This document shows positions 35,474-44,912 of a stretch of 56,417 nt of DNA, one piece after another. The translations under genes and the position numbers were made by a program. Where the stretch lies: the NCBI GenBank assembly GCA_945870455.1, contig CAMBSL010000003.1, positions 1-56,417 on the forward strand, written 5' to 3'. Below the pieces are notes generated by a model that did not search any database, was not told the DNA's origin, and saw only the letters and a program-made list of their open reading frames with translations. Within the stretch, counting starts at the first letter, position 1. Every line of letters starts with the position of its first letter. This DNA comes from Pirellula staleyi DSM 6068 (GTDB lineage Bacteria; Planctomycetota; Planctomycetia; Pirellulales; Pirellulaceae).

Positions 35474-38278
35474 ATGTGCCGCCAGGTTTTGATTGTTACA
35501 AGTAGTTTAGTATTGTCATTATTGGTGTCGTTGGAACGAGGGCTGGTTCGGGCAGAACAGGTTCGACTCGACGTAACCCGCGACACTTGGCTTTCCGCCG
35601 TCGGTGACGAATCGAAGGGCGCCAATGGTGGGGCCGCTCGTTTAAAGCTCAAATCGATTCAAGAGCTCTCGCTGATCGACTTCGATTTTGCCAAACTGCG
35701 AGGCAAGGAAATTCAACGCTGCCGACTCTTTCTAAAGCAGGCAAGCGATATCCCGTTGGATCGAATTACGCTGAGTACTTTGGGAGCAAATTGGTCCGAA
35801 GGCACTTCTACCAATTACGCTATCGTTAATGGCCAATCGACCTTCACGCATCAGTCTTACCCGGATGTTCGCTGGGCCGACAGTGACATTACTGCAGTGT
35901 CGTTGGGAGCTGGCAGTACGATTTGGCGACCGCTGAAGCCCATGGAACAAGAGGCTGGTTGGGTTGCATACGAAGTCCCAAGCGAGTTAGTGCAATTGTG
36001 CGTTGCTGGACTAAGCCCGGGCTGGCTAATGATGGATGACACTGGCAGCACATGGAAACGCGATGGTGAGTCTTTTGAACCTCAGCTCTTTCCAAATCGA
36101 TATGTCTTCAGTCGGGACTCCAACCGAAGCACCATGCCCTATTTGGAAATCGAATGCACTCCGAGTGCAAGCGATCAAACCGTGCCATCCGCGACCCATT
36201 TCCAAAGGCTCACTAGGGACGCTTCCCTAAACGATTCGCGAGATTTACTGATTTGGCGCTTCGACAAGTCGAATGCCTCAGCGAATGTTGTGGGGTTTCG
36301 ACTGAAAGTAGATGGCAAAGAAGTGGACCAAACTTTTTTGCCCTCGATCGAGCGATCCGTTGACGAGGTGATGACAATGCCTATTGACCCACGGATGCCG
36401 CCTTGGGACTTAAGTAAGGACCATGAATTGGAACTGAGGGCGGTCGACAAAATGGGAAGAGAAAGTGCGCCGAGCGGGCTTGTTATCCCCGCCCAGGCAA
36501 CGAGGCCCGTTGCTCTACCCATCTCGTCGTTTCAAAACGACGCTGCTCTCCCGAAGCCGCAAGCTATTGCCAATTGGTCGGAATGTTTGGCCTTTGCAAA
36601 TATGCAAGTGTCCGTCATCGATCCCCTCGATCAGCTCATTCCAACAACGGGGCAAATCGTTCCGCCAAATCGGCCAAATTATCTGTCGGAGAATGCGCTG
36701 TGGCATGCCAAAACAAGTACGATTGAATTGTCGACTTGCCGAAGCGCTTGGGTCGGTTTCCAACTTGCGATCCAAGAACCGGCAGAGGGAGTCGAGCTCC
36801 AGTGCACCCTTGCGGACATCCCAGGGATACGCATGGAAGCTTCGCGTTACGAAGTTGTCGATTCCCCATCGGGACCGATCGCTGATCCACTCATCCCGAT
36901 TGGGGAAAAGGATCGTTTGGCAAAAGGAGTTTTGCTAGAACCCTCGAAGCGTTCACCGAAACTGGGGGCTTGGTTGATCGAACTGTATGTCCCCGCCGGA
37001 ACTCCTCCTAAAGAATACACGGGACAACTGGAATTGCGATCGGGCGCAAGCACTTGTTCCGTGTCGTTGCGTGTGAACGTGGGGAGCCGCACGATACCAG
37101 ACAAGCTCAGCTTTTTGCCCGAAATGAATTGCTATGACTTGCCGACGAATGATCGCGACTACTATCGGTTGGGGCAACGACATCGCGTGGTTGTCAATCG
37201 CGTTCCTTACTACCAAAATGGACGAGTATCCGAAGGGTTCGCGCCTAAGGGCACAGGTCCAGGCTGGGATTGGTCGGCTTGGGATGGTCGTTTCGGCGAT
37301 TTGTTTACGGGCGAAGCGTTTGCAGACTTGCCCCGAGGAAAAACTCCCATTGAGTGCTTCTATTTCCCGATGCACGAAAACTGGCCGTTGCCCATGGCGG
37401 GGAATTACAACGGCAGCTACTGGGCGGACGAAGCGTTTCCAGATTCGTATAGGAAAACCTGGGAGCAAACGGTTTCCGACTTTGTCGAGCATGTCGAAAG
37501 CAAAAATTGGCTTCAGACTCGATTTCAGGTATTTCTCAACAACAAAGTGGACTTCAAAAGGCGAGGTTGGTCGCGAGGCTCATCGCCTTGGTTGCTGGAT
37601 GAGCCTGCTAACTTTCAGGATTACTTCGCGCTCAGATACTTTGGTTTGGCCTTCGAGGCAGGCTATTCCCGGTCCCATCGCAAGTCGACGGTCCTGTATC
37701 GATGCGACATATCTCGACCTCAATGGGAGCGTACCACCTTGGACGGATTGCTTGATTACAACGTTGTCTCACAATCTGCGTTCCGAGAGTATCGGCGACT
37801 TGTGCTCGATCGGAAACTACGAAACAGACAGACCGTCATGGTATACGGCAGCAGCAATCCCATAGGGGCGAGCAACGTACAGAGTGTTGCATGGGCATGG
37901 GACAGTTGGTGTCGAGGTGCCGATGGGATCTTGCCATGGCAAACGATTGGGACCAAGCAGTCGTGGGAGAAAGCGGACGAACTTGCGTTGTTCTATCCAA
38001 ATCCATCTGGCCCAAGCAGTCCACCGATACCGTCCATACGACTCAAGGCTTACTGTTATGGTCAGCAAGATACCGAACGGTTGAATGGCCAATGGAGAGA
38101 GTCGATACCATCACATCGACTAGACCGTTACGATTGGGGTGAGCGATTTCTTGATGTCCTTCCATTGAAGTCTATATCGAGGGCCGATTCGAACATAGCA
38201 GAGGATGCGGGCTGGTCCGATTACGGTGGCATCACCCCAGAAGCCTTTGAATTGCTCAGGCGACAATTGCAAAATTAA
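35474..38278 (+). CDS. Large exported protein with DUF4091/GH123-like domain
   Basis: A 934-residue protein with a signal peptide (VLIVTSSLVLSLLVSL, ending GLVRAEQ). Residues about 27-230 look like a beta-rich carbohydrate-binding or DNRLRE-type domain (LSLIDFDFAKLRGKEIQRCRL). A fibronectin-like stretch follows (about 270-360). The C-terminal 500 residues resemble glycoside hydrolase 123/DUF4091: a beta domain, then a barrel with FYFPMHENWPLP, FQVFLNNKVDF, SVAWAWDSWCRGADGILPW and a final SIRLKAYCYGQQD, matching the family's G-x-D-G-x-L-x-W and S-I-R-L-E-x-x-R-D-G-x-x-D ends. It may act on glycans outside the cytoplasm, but catalytic residues were not confirmed. Alternative: a structural surface protein. 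Confidence 0.6.
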   Translation: MCRQVLIVTSSLVLSLLVSLERGLVRAEQVRLDVTRDTWLSAVGDESKGANGGAARLKLKSIQELSLIDFDFAKLRGKEIQRCRLFLKQASDIPLDRITLSTLGANWSEGTSTNYAIVNGQSTFTHQSYPDVRWADSDITAVSLGAGSTIWRPLKPMEQEAGWVAYEVPSELVQLCVAGLSPGWLMMDDTGSTWKRDGESFEPQLFPNRYVFSRDSNRSTMPYLEIECTPSASDQTVPSATHFQRLTRDASLNDSRDLLIWRFDKSNASANVVGFRLKVDGKEVDQTFLPSIERSVDEVMTMPIDPRMPPWDLSKDHELELRAVDKMGRESAPSGLVIPAQATRPVALPISSFQNDAALPKPQAIANWSECLAFANMQVSVIDPLDQLIPTTGQIVPPNRPNYLSENALWHAKTSTIELSTCRSAWVGFQLAIQEPAEGVELQCTLADIPGIRMEASRYEVVDSPSGPIADPLIPIGEKDRLAKGVLLEPSKRSPKLGAWLIELYVPAGTPPKEYTGQLELRSGASTCSVSLRVNVGSRTIPDKLSFLPEMNCYDLPTNDRDYYRLGQRHRVVVNRVPYYQNGRVSEGFAPKGTGPGWDWSAWDGRFGDLFTGEAFADLPRGKTPIECFYFPMHENWPLPMAGNYNGSYWADEAFPDSYRKTWEQTVSDFVEHVESKNWLQTRFQVFLNNKVDFKRRGWSRGSSPWLLDEPANFQDYFALRYFGLAFEAGYSRSHRKSTVLYRCDISRPQWERTTLDGLLDYNVVSQSAFREYRRLVLDRKLRNRQTVMVYGSSNPIGASNVQSVAWAWDSWCRGADGILPWQTIGTKQSWEKADELALFYPNPSGPSSPPIPSIRLKAYCYGQQDTERLNGQWRESIPSHRLDRYDWGERFLDVLPLKSISRADSNIAEDAGWSDYGGITPEAFELLRRQLQN

Positions 38279-38366
38279 GTGGACACAACAAATCCCGCGT
38301 TTTGCAATAGTCCCAAGAGCTTTCCAATCGCGTGAACCTTTCTTGAACAAGTCTGTCATCTGATCC

Positions 38367-39758
38367 ATGAGAACAAAACAGTTGATCGAACTTGGAATTC
38401 CCGAAGCTGCCATTCCGTTGGCCATTGAAGCTATCCAGGCTTTGTCTGCACAGGAACAGCGACAGCGCGAAATCAAGCTAACGTTGGCCGCTTGCGTCGC
38501 GACGCCGGAAGCGTACGTCACAGACCCGACGCTCGGTCGGTTGGCAGTCGAAATTGTCTCATTGAACCAAGAACCAGGGTATCCCGAACAGGAACCGATT
38601 CAGTACAAGACCTGGGGGACTGAAATCGAGGATGGTTCACACCAGCAAATGCGAGAAGCTTGCAGGCTGCCTATGGCGGTAGGAGCGGCATTGATGCCCG
38701 ATGCCCATATTGGCTACGGACTGCCCATCGGCGGGGTGCTCGCACTCCAAGATGCGGTCGTGCCCTACGCGGTTGGTGTTGATATCGCTTGTCGGATGAA
38801 GCTGTCTGTCATTGAGGCGAACCCGAACGAACTGAGTACGGATGTCCATCGCTTCAAGACCGCTCTCGAAAATGGAACGCGTTTCGGTATCGGGAGTGCA
38901 TTTAAGACACCGCACGATCATTCGGTCTTGGATTTAGACTGGTCGGTCTCGCGCGTCACCCGTGAGCACAAAGACAAAGCTCGAAAGCAACTTGGGACGA
39001 GTGGTTCAGGGAATCATTTTGTCGAGTTCGGCATTTTGAGTCTGAACCAACGCAGCGACGATCTGGGTCTTGATCCCGGTCAATATGTGGCATTGATGAG
39101 TCATTCCGGGAGCCGCGGAACGGGAGCCGCAGTGTGCAGTACGTACAGTTCGATCGCACAGTCGCGATTGCCAAAGCGATATCAGAAATTTGGGCGACTT
39201 GCTTGGTTGGATATGGCGAGTGAAGCGGGGCAAGAGTATTGGCAGGCGATGAATTTGATGGGGGAATACGCGGCTGCCAATCACGACATTATCCATCGAT
39301 CGGTTATCAAACTGGCCAAGAGTCGAATCGTAGCGGGTGTCGAAAACCACCATAACTTTGCATGGCAAGAGAATCACCTGGGTCGCCAGTTGATCGTTCA
39401 CCGCAAAGGTGCAACGCCGGCTGGGCGTGGCGTGTTAGGTGTTATTCCGGGTTCGATGGCAACTCCGGCGTTTGTGGTTCGCGGTTTAGGTAACGACGCT
39501 TCGTTTCACTCGGCAGCCCACGGAGCGGGGCGTCGTATGAGTCGAACCAAAGCCCGGGCAGAGTTTCGTTTTAAACCGATTCAACAGAATTTGCTCGCAC
39601 AGGGCGTGCACATTCTGTCCGCAGGTGCAGATGAAGTTCCAGGCGTTTACAAAGACATCCACCAAGTCATGTCGGAACAACAAGATCTCGTTGAAATAGT
39701 TGCTCGCTTCGACCCAAAAATCGTAAAAATGAGCGACGACGGCAAGAGCGAAGACTAA
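38367..39758 (+). CDS. rtcB: RtcB-family RNA ligase
   Basis: A 463-residue RtcB homologue. Manganese-site motif YAVGVDIACRMKL holds D139 and C142 (usual GVDIGCGM, here GC to AC and G to R). Then come SGNHFVEFG, SHSGSRG, NHHNFAWQEN, HRKGATPAGRG, GSMATPAFVVRGLGN and AHGAGRRMSR, the segment that carries the guanylated histidine in known RtcB. It joins 2',3'-cyclic phosphate or 3'-phosphate RNA ends to 5'-OH ends using GTP. Compared with E. coli RtcB (408 residues) it has about 60 extra N-terminal residues, rich in E/Q helices. No rtcA, rtcR or archease gene is nearby. Confidence 0.9.
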   Translation: MRTKQLIELGIPEAAIPLAIEAIQALSAQEQRQREIKLTLAACVATPEAYVTDPTLGRLAVEIVSLNQEPGYPEQEPIQYKTWGTEIEDGSHQQMREACRLPMAVGAALMPDAHIGYGLPIGGVLALQDAVVPYAVGVDIACRMKLSVIEANPNELSTDVHRFKTALENGTRFGIGSAFKTPHDHSVLDLDWSVSRVTREHKDKARKQLGTSGSGNHFVEFGILSLNQRSDDLGLDPGQYVALMSHSGSRGTGAAVCSTYSSIAQSRLPKRYQKFGRLAWLDMASEAGQEYWQAMNLMGEYAAANHDIIHRSVIKLAKSRIVAGVENHHNFAWQENHLGRQLIVHRKGATPAGRGVLGVIPGSMATPAFVVRGLGNDASFHSAAHGAGRRMSRTKARAEFRFKPIQQNLLAQGVHILSAGADEVPGVYKDIHQVMSEQQDLVEIVARFDPKIVKMSDDGKSED

Positions 39759-39912
39759 ATCCTTGGGTTGGTCACTTGGCTCGGCACGATTCGTGCACTA
39801 AAGTGTGCGGGTAATCAGTTTAGATATTTTGACAGCGATAAACATTCGCTGCTCAGAAGAACCGTTAGAAACTCGTCGTAAACACGAATCGCAATTTGAG
39901 AGGAAGATCATT

Positions 39913-40236
39913 ATGGCAGCAGAATTTACAGAAGATGGCTTTGACTCCCAGGTCTTAGGTGCGGACAAGCCAGTTCTCGTGGACTTTTGGGCGACTTGGT
40001 GCGGACCGTGTCGACAAATTGCGCCGGTAATCGATGATCTGGCTGTCAAGTACGAAGGACGCGTTTCCGTCGGCAAGGTCAATGTTGAAGAGCAACCGGA
40101 ACTTGCTCAACGCTACGGCATCAACGCGATTCCAACGTTGTTGCTCTTTAAAAACGGGGAAATCGTGGAGCGATTTCAAGGTGTTCCACCTCGGAGCAAA
40201 CTCGAAGCCGCGATGGACTCGGCTGAGCAAAGCTAG
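39913..40236 (+). CDS. trxA: Thioredoxin
   Basis: A 107-residue thioredoxin starting at ATG 39913, after GAGGAAGATCATT. The frame is open 36 codons upstream but that part is not thioredoxin. Active site WCGPC in [20 protein letters not shown], cis-proline in [13 protein letters not shown], and the glycine of [11 protein letters not shown]. It is a cytoplasmic disulfide reductant. It lies 154 bases after rtcB. Confidence 0.96.
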   Translation: MAAEFTEDGFDSQVLGADKPVLVDFWATWCGPCRQIAPVIDDLAVKYEGRVSVGKVNVEEQPELAQRYGINAIPTLLLFKNGEIVERFQGVPPRSKLEAAMDSAEQS

Positions 40237-40289
40237 TGGCAGCTTTCGCAATGGGACGGCTTGGTAGCTCAGCATTCAGGACTTAGCTA

Positions 40290-40416
40290 GTTACCAGGCT
40301 CTGCCTGGTAACTCAATGCATGCTAGGCTCCGCCTCGCCGAAATGCATCGTTAGTTTGTGAACTCGGGAGGCAGGAGCCTCCAATACAATGCGTTCCCAG
40401 GCAGAGCCTGGGAACG
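40290..40416. repeat. Two palindromes of the TACCAGGC/TCCCAGGC family
   Basis: GTTACCAGGC-TCT-GCCTGGTAAC (40290-40312) and CGTTCCCAGGC-AGA-GCCTGGGAACG (40392-40416) are perfect 10- and 11-bp stems of related design. Between them lie GCTCCGCCTCGCC and GGAGGCAGGAGCCTCC, which are also self-complementary. These look like intergenic REP-type elements filling the trxA downstream region. Confidence 0.75.
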
Positions 40417-40457
40417 AGTCGTCTCCTGTGCGACGTTAATTTCAATCACGACTGCAT

Positions 40458-40513
40458 AAAAAAACCGAGGGGGGGATTTGCTTTCGCAACGCCCTCCCCT
40501 CGGCCGCTTTTTT
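40458..40513. terminator. Bidirectional rho-independent terminator
   Basis: An 8-bp perfect core stem CCGAGGGG/CCCCTCGG (40465-40472 with 40496-40503), extended by G/C pairs, is flanked by seven A on the left and TTTTTT on the right. It can therefore end transcripts in both directions: the trxA side (plus) and the exported-protein gene at 40576 (minus), which stops 63 bases away. Confidence 0.85.
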
Positions 40514-40575
40514 CTCTTCTCGACCCCACACACACTACTAAAAAAGCCGAAAAGAGAAATACTCAAGCAGGGTCA

Positions 40576-41400
40576 CTAGCTCTTGACCCGCGTTCGGACA
40601 GAGTCAAAGGAGGTCGTATTTGTGTCACCTTGGATGACCGGAGCAACTCCCTCATTTGAGGCCGGGCCCGATTCGATTTCCACGGCGGCCCCTGCAGGCT
40701 CAGGTGTCAATTCGGAGGGCAGTGACGTTTTTGCTTCCAGATCCACCGATCGGATGAATTCCTTTGAGGTAATGTATTGATCTGCTGTGACACGACCGAT
40801 GTTCTCCTTTAAGGTTCCATCCAGAGAATGGCAAAGCTGTGCGATCTGACGTTGCGTCAAGCTTCCATCGCCACTGTTGTTTGCATCTCGCGATGCGAAC
40901 AGTGCATCGATTTCGGTTACGATTGCAGTGAACTGTTCTTGACGAAGAATATGCGGCCAAGCAATTTGTCCTTTTTGAGAATTGAATTCTTGGGCTGATA
41001 AACGCTTGGGCTGATAGTATTCGATGGCTTTACGTCGGGCTTCCCCGACGAATGGCCTCGGACCATATTTCTTCATGAATTCTTCCCGAATTTCCCGCCG
41101 CTCGTAATACGCTTTGGTCACAGCGACGCTGTTTTCGATCGCCCGCTTGTACGCTTCTTCAAAGTTGATCGAAGCCAAGCTACTCATGTAGGTATTCTGG
41201 CCTTCTGCACTTATGACCGCGGCCTGCCCTCGCATGGCCCCCTCGGCTGCAGTGCTAGAATGGTTGAGGTACGACCAATTCGCAACTGGAGCGGCGATGG
41301 CGGGACCACTTGCAAAACCTTGTGCTTGGACTGAACCATGCGACGACACACCGATTACCACCGCACCTAAGCTCGCCCATTTTTTCATTGATTGGATCAT
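40576..41400 (-). CDS. Exported protein of unknown function
   Basis: A 274-residue protein with a signal peptide (MKKWASLGAVVIGVSSHGSVQAQG). ATG 41400 has AAAGGAAAAGAAG just upstream. The middle (about residues 75-200) is helical and charged: FEEAYKRAIENSVAVTKAYYERREIREEF, which reads as the repeated NS-x-x-V-x-x-Y-x-x-R/RRxxR pattern seen in planctomycete exported unknowns, then KYGPRPFVGEARRKAIEYYQPKRL. The tail is P/E/T-rich. Three stretches longer than usual for motifs suggest a coiled helical bundle. No enzymatic motif is seen. A single gene with its own terminator. Confidence 0.6.
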   Translation of the reverse strand: MIQSMKKWASLGAVVIGVSSHGSVQAQGFASGPAIAAPVANWSYLNHSSTAAEGAMRGQAAVISAEGQNTYMSSLASINFEEAYKRAIENSVAVTKAYYERREIREEFMKKYGPRPFVGEARRKAIEYYQPKRLSAQEFNSQKGQIAWPHILRQEQFTAIVTEIDALFASRDANNSGDGSLTQRQIAQLCHSLDGTLKENIGRVTADQYITSKEFIRSVDLEAKTSLPSELTPEPAGAAVEIESGPASNEGVAPVIQGDTNTTSFDSVRTRVKS

Positions 41401-41675
41401 CTTCTTTTCCTTTACCTGAACAGTTCACTTACGATCGTTTTCCGATCACTGGAAGGTCCTGGCTAGAGGATGCAAGTACTGTGCCGAAACATAGGTTTTC
41501 AACGCAATAACGGCTTCCACGCTTTGGCCTTTCGATTCATCGTTAATGATTTTGCGGCTTTCTTGGAAAACTGTCTAACGCATGAAATTTTCCATTTGTT
41601 CCTTCTGGATCGAAACACGGATGGTTAGAATTCACTGTCTTTGTGGCAGCCTGTCTCATTTTGCGACCCGAGACG

Positions 41676-43622
41676 ATGAATTCACTACAGATTGATAGCT
41701 CGCTGACGTTGCTCCCCGTGATCCACGGGAGCGCCTCCTATGCGGTGGCTGTTCGAAGATACTTACTCGAACATCGATTCGATTGCATCGGTATTCCATT
41801 GCCGGCCTCGTTTCGATCGGCTGTCCTCGCGGGTGTCGAGCAACTTCCGATCGCGAGCGCTGCGGTGCAACTGTTGCCGACGTTCGATGGAGACAAAGGC
41901 CAAGACGAAGAGTACGAGGGAGGTGATGGCGACGAGTACGAGGAAGGTGATGGCGAAGAAGACGCCGAGAAGCAGTTAGAGTTGGTCCCGACTTCGAAGG
42001 TGGCAACCTACGTTCCTATCGACCCATGTCAGGCCGTCATTGCGGCGATTCGGTTTGGGATCATGGACCGCACCTCGCTTGCGTTTATCGGCCATGAGTC
42101 GAATGTTTTCGAACAAGAACCATCTAGTGTCCCGGACCCATTTGCTCTTGGCCAAACGACGATTGAGAGATTTTGTGCCGCGTGTTTACCTGGGATCCCT
42201 GCTCCGATAAGCCCGCAACGAATCGACCGATTTGCTTTCATGGCTCAACGGATACTCGAGCTAAAGGCAAAGTATTCCAACGTGGTAGCATTGTGTGATC
42301 TGCAGGATTGGCCATGGTTGCGAGACGAAATTACCAAGGAGCGATTGGACCCGTCCAGGCGAGTTTTCGAAGCCACAGAATCCCTTGAGTCGGCCTTGAA
42401 CTACGCTGTCGACCCCCGAACATTGCTGTTCCTGATGGGAGAACTCCCATTCATTACTGGGCTTTATGAAAAGGCTCGGCAAACGCTGGACGATGATACT
42501 TCCATTGTGGTTGACGGCATCAAAGAGTTGCTTGTCTCGACGCGACAAAGTTATCTAGCAGACTTGGGAAACAGAGCCCGGAAAATCACGCCGATGCTGC
42601 TCTCGCAATGTCTCAAGTTCATTCGGAACCAGACGCTGTTGGATCGACGATTTACGCCAAGTTTTTATACGATCGCGAGATCATCGCAACAAGTTTTGGG
42701 AGATCAATACACGACCCATTTGGTTGAAGCCGCCAAGAACTATCCGTTTGATGAGCCTTTGGCTTGGCCAATGCTGAGGATGGGGATAGATCAAGCGTAC
42801 TTGCCTACGGAAGGGGTGGTTCGGATGGTGAATCTATTGCCTGGCTCCCCATCAACATGGCACTCTTTGGAACTCAATCGTCCTCCGTTAAAGGCCGATA
42901 AACGCAAATGGAAGACACGTTGGAACCCATACCAGCAGTGCTCGTGGCCAGAAGAGGACACACGCATCGAGAGCTTCCGCAACCGAGTGGTCGAGCGAGC
43001 GCAAGCGATGATCGGCGCCGATTTGGCGAGGACCGAGAAATTCACGACGAGCATGATGGACGGACTGGACCTTCGCGAGACTCTGCGGCATTGGTACGAC
43101 GGATCGTTGTATGTCAAAGTAGCACCACCGAGCGTCAGCACATTGGATGCTACCGTCATGCTGTTTGAAAATGAACCGGACCCACAAGAGTACTCGTGGC
43201 GAGCGACTTGGTTTGCGGAGCATGAGGAAGAATCGACTTTAGCATTTTATTCGACGCCGTTTCAAAAAGAGATGTTGGGCCCGGGTGTAGCTGTCTCAAC
43301 GTACGGTGGCGCGATGTTTTTATTCCCGCCTAGGGTGATCGAGGACATCTGGGAAGATGAACGTTTGGATTTTGCGGTCACCTTGGAGCAACGCTTGGTT
43401 GCGGCCGCATGTCTTCATTCGCAGTGCCGTCACATTGCTGTTTTGAGCTGGTCCTCGCCAGGACTTGCGCTCAAGAAGATTGCCAAAATCTTCAAAAAAT
43501 CCCTGGTGCATGTTCCCTTAAGTCATTTTTCGGACTCCACCGTGCTGCAACTACGTACGTTCCATGTCTTGAACGGACAGCACGTCCGAAGTTATGCGGC
43601 CCATTTTATCCGCAAAGCCTAA
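41676..43622 (+). CDS. Large protein of unknown function with acidic insert
   Basis: From ATG 41676 the product is 648 residues; a GTG at 41643 would add eleven. It opens LLPVIHGSASYAVAVRRYLLEHRFDCIGIPLP and VPIDPCQAVIAAIRFGI, faintly recalling the beta-alpha start of TraB/TIKI or erythromycin-esterase-like proteins (I-H-G, family of bound-metal hydrolases), but this is a guess. An acidic D/E/G insert at about residues 75-104 is encoded by two 24-bp units (41907-41954). The C-terminal 250 residues include KWKTRWNPYQQCSWPEED and LRETLRHWYDGSLYVKVAPP, unknown to me. There is no signal peptide. A single gene; no partner suggests a role. Confidence 0.55.
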   Translation: MNSLQIDSSLTLLPVIHGSASYAVAVRRYLLEHRFDCIGIPLPASFRSAVLAGVEQLPIASAAVQLLPTFDGDKGQDEEYEGGDGDEYEEGDGEEDAEKQLELVPTSKVATYVPIDPCQAVIAAIRFGIMDRTSLAFIGHESNVFEQEPSSVPDPFALGQTTIERFCAACLPGIPAPISPQRIDRFAFMAQRILELKAKYSNVVALCDLQDWPWLRDEITKERLDPSRRVFEATESLESALNYAVDPRTLLFLMGELPFITGLYEKARQTLDDDTSIVVDGIKELLVSTRQSYLADLGNRARKITPMLLSQCLKFIRNQTLLDRRFTPSFYTIARSSQQVLGDQYTTHLVEAAKNYPFDEPLAWPMLRMGIDQAYLPTEGVVRMVNLLPGSPSTWHSLELNRPPLKADKRKWKTRWNPYQQCSWPEEDTRIESFRNRVVERAQAMIGADLARTEKFTTSMMDGLDLRETLRHWYDGSLYVKVAPPSVSTLDATVMLFENEPDPQEYSWRATWFAEHEEESTLAFYSTPFQKEMLGPGVAVSTYGGAMFLFPPRVIEDIWEDERLDFAVTLEQRLVAAACLHSQCRHIAVLSWSSPGLALKKIAKIFKKSLVHVPLSHFSDSTVLQLRTFHVLNGQHVRSYAAHFIRKA

Positions 43623-43728
43623 GTGTTTCTCAATTAGGCATCGACCATAACACGGGCCGCCGCTCGTCGTGCGGTCTAGCCTAAAAACCTGAACGAACCG
43701 CCGCACAAGGACGGCGGGATTCGAATCA

Positions 43729-43747
43729 CCCCAGGCTTGCCCTGGGG
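43729..43747. repeat. Small intergenic hairpin CCCCAGG/CCTGGGG
   Basis: A 7-bp stem around a 5-base loop, followed by ATTTGTTATGTTTT. It may be a weak terminator for the preceding gene or a repeat. The surrounding 43623-43905 holds no gene that I can support, only GC-rich self-complementary words such as GGCCGCCGCTCGTCGTGCGG. Confidence 0.4.
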
Positions 43748-43905
43748 ATTTGTTATGTTTTGTGGCTAATCGAGGCCGCTGATCGACGACCTCGATCCTA
43801 AGTGTTGAAACGATGCCTTTGAGTTACAATGCTTGGGGTAAGTACTCTGGTTCGCTAGGTACCCTGGCGTGTTATCAATCCTCCCTACGAAAGTTGCCGT
43901 AACGA

Positions 43906-44736
43906 ATGTTTGCAAAACCCTTTCAATTCTTCTTGTCTGCACAATCCTCAAAGCGGCTGGCTGCGATGGCAATCACGTTTGCTTGTGCATCGTCCGCTTT
44001 CTCCCAAGAGTATCTTAACGGGATTAAATGGACTGCACCGGCGATTATTACACCTGGCGCTCGAGATTCGGATGCTCCCTCGGATGCTGTCAAACTCTTT
44101 GATGGCAAAGATCTTTCGCAATGGAAGAACGCGGAAACTTGGGTTGTGAAGGATGGCGTCGCCATTTGCGGCAAAGCACAGATTACGACCAAGGAAGAGT
44201 TTGGAGATTGCCAATTGCATGTTGAGTGGTCAGCACCGACGCCAGCAGTCGGCAGTGGGCAAGGGCGTGGCAACAGCGGCATTTTCTTGATGGGAAGATA
44301 CGAATTGCAAGTTCTTGATTCGTTCGACAACCTCACCTACTTTGACGGCCAAGCGGGTGCGATTTACAAGCAGACACCGCCGATGGCGAATGCGATGCGC
44401 AAGCCTGGTGAATGGAACGCATATGACATCTTTTGGACTGGGCCTCGATTCAAAGAGGATGGATCGTTGGAAACACCAGCTTACATCACTGCTGTTCATA
44501 ACGGTGTATTGGTCTTGAACCATTTCCAATTGCTCGGCGACACACCCTTTAACCGACCGCCGCAATACAAGGCACACTCCCCCAAAGGGCCAATTTCCAT
44601 TCAGGACCACGGGAATCCCGTTCGCTTTCGAAACATCTGGATTCGCGAAATCGCCAACGCCAAAGGAGTTCAAGAACGCGAACCATTCCTTCGCAGTGGG
44701 GACAAAGAAACACCGATTGCAAAAAGTCCCAAGTAA
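43906..44736 (+). CDS. Secreted DUF1080 (3-keto-disaccharide hydrolase-like) protein
   Basis: A 276-residue protein with a signal peptide (RLAAMAITFACASSAFSQ, cleavage near residue 33), then one DUF1080 jelly-roll domain: LFDGKDLSQWKNAETWVVKDGVA, EFGDCQLHVEWSAP, GNSGIFLMGRYELQVLDSF, then GQAGAIYKQTPPMANAMRKPGEWNAYDI and a closing PISIQDHGNPVRFRNIWIREI. The family is abundant in planctomycetes and has a concanavalin-like fold; tested members hydrolyse 3-keto-glycosides. Acts outside the cytoplasm. ATG 43906 is the only reasonable start. Confidence 0.9.
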   Translation: MFAKPFQFFLSAQSSKRLAAMAITFACASSAFSQEYLNGIKWTAPAIITPGARDSDAPSDAVKLFDGKDLSQWKNAETWVVKDGVAICGKAQITTKEEFGDCQLHVEWSAPTPAVGSGQGRGNSGIFLMGRYELQVLDSFDNLTYFDGQAGAIYKQTPPMANAMRKPGEWNAYDIFWTGPRFKEDGSLETPAYITAVHNGVLVLNHFQLLGDTPFNRPPQYKAHSPKGPISIQDHGNPVRFRNIWIREIANAKGVQEREPFLRSGDKETPIAKSPK

Positions 44737-44804
44737 AGACCTGTACCGAGACATGGCCCGGTATTGAGACATGGCATAGTCCAATCGCTCCCGCCCTCAT
44801 CTAG

Positions 44805-44912
44805 CAAACCCTGTGGATCGCGCACCGCAGTCCGCAGGACATCATGGACGAAATCGCGTCGCTGGACGCCGAGAGCGCCGAAGTGCTGCAATTAATTCGA
44901 GGGCTATTATGA
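44805..44912 (+). pseudogene. hsdM: hsdM (type I methyltransferase) 3' fragment
   Basis: The frame from 44805 reads RSPQDIMDEIASLDAESAEVLQLIRGLL then TGA at 44910, which is the C-terminal helix of HsdM (typically R-T-P-x-x-I-x-x-E-I-x-x-L-x-x-E-S-A-x-I-L-x-x-I-R-x-L-L). A stop lies just upstream at 44802, and nothing else of the methyltransferase is present. The stop overlaps an ATG as ATGA, the usual hsdM-hsdS junction. Confidence 0.7.

Noticed and set aside
43715-43735. Possible tRNA T-arm (GGGATTCGAATCACC)
   Set aside because: The stem does not pair and no acceptor, D or anticodon arms lie nearby.
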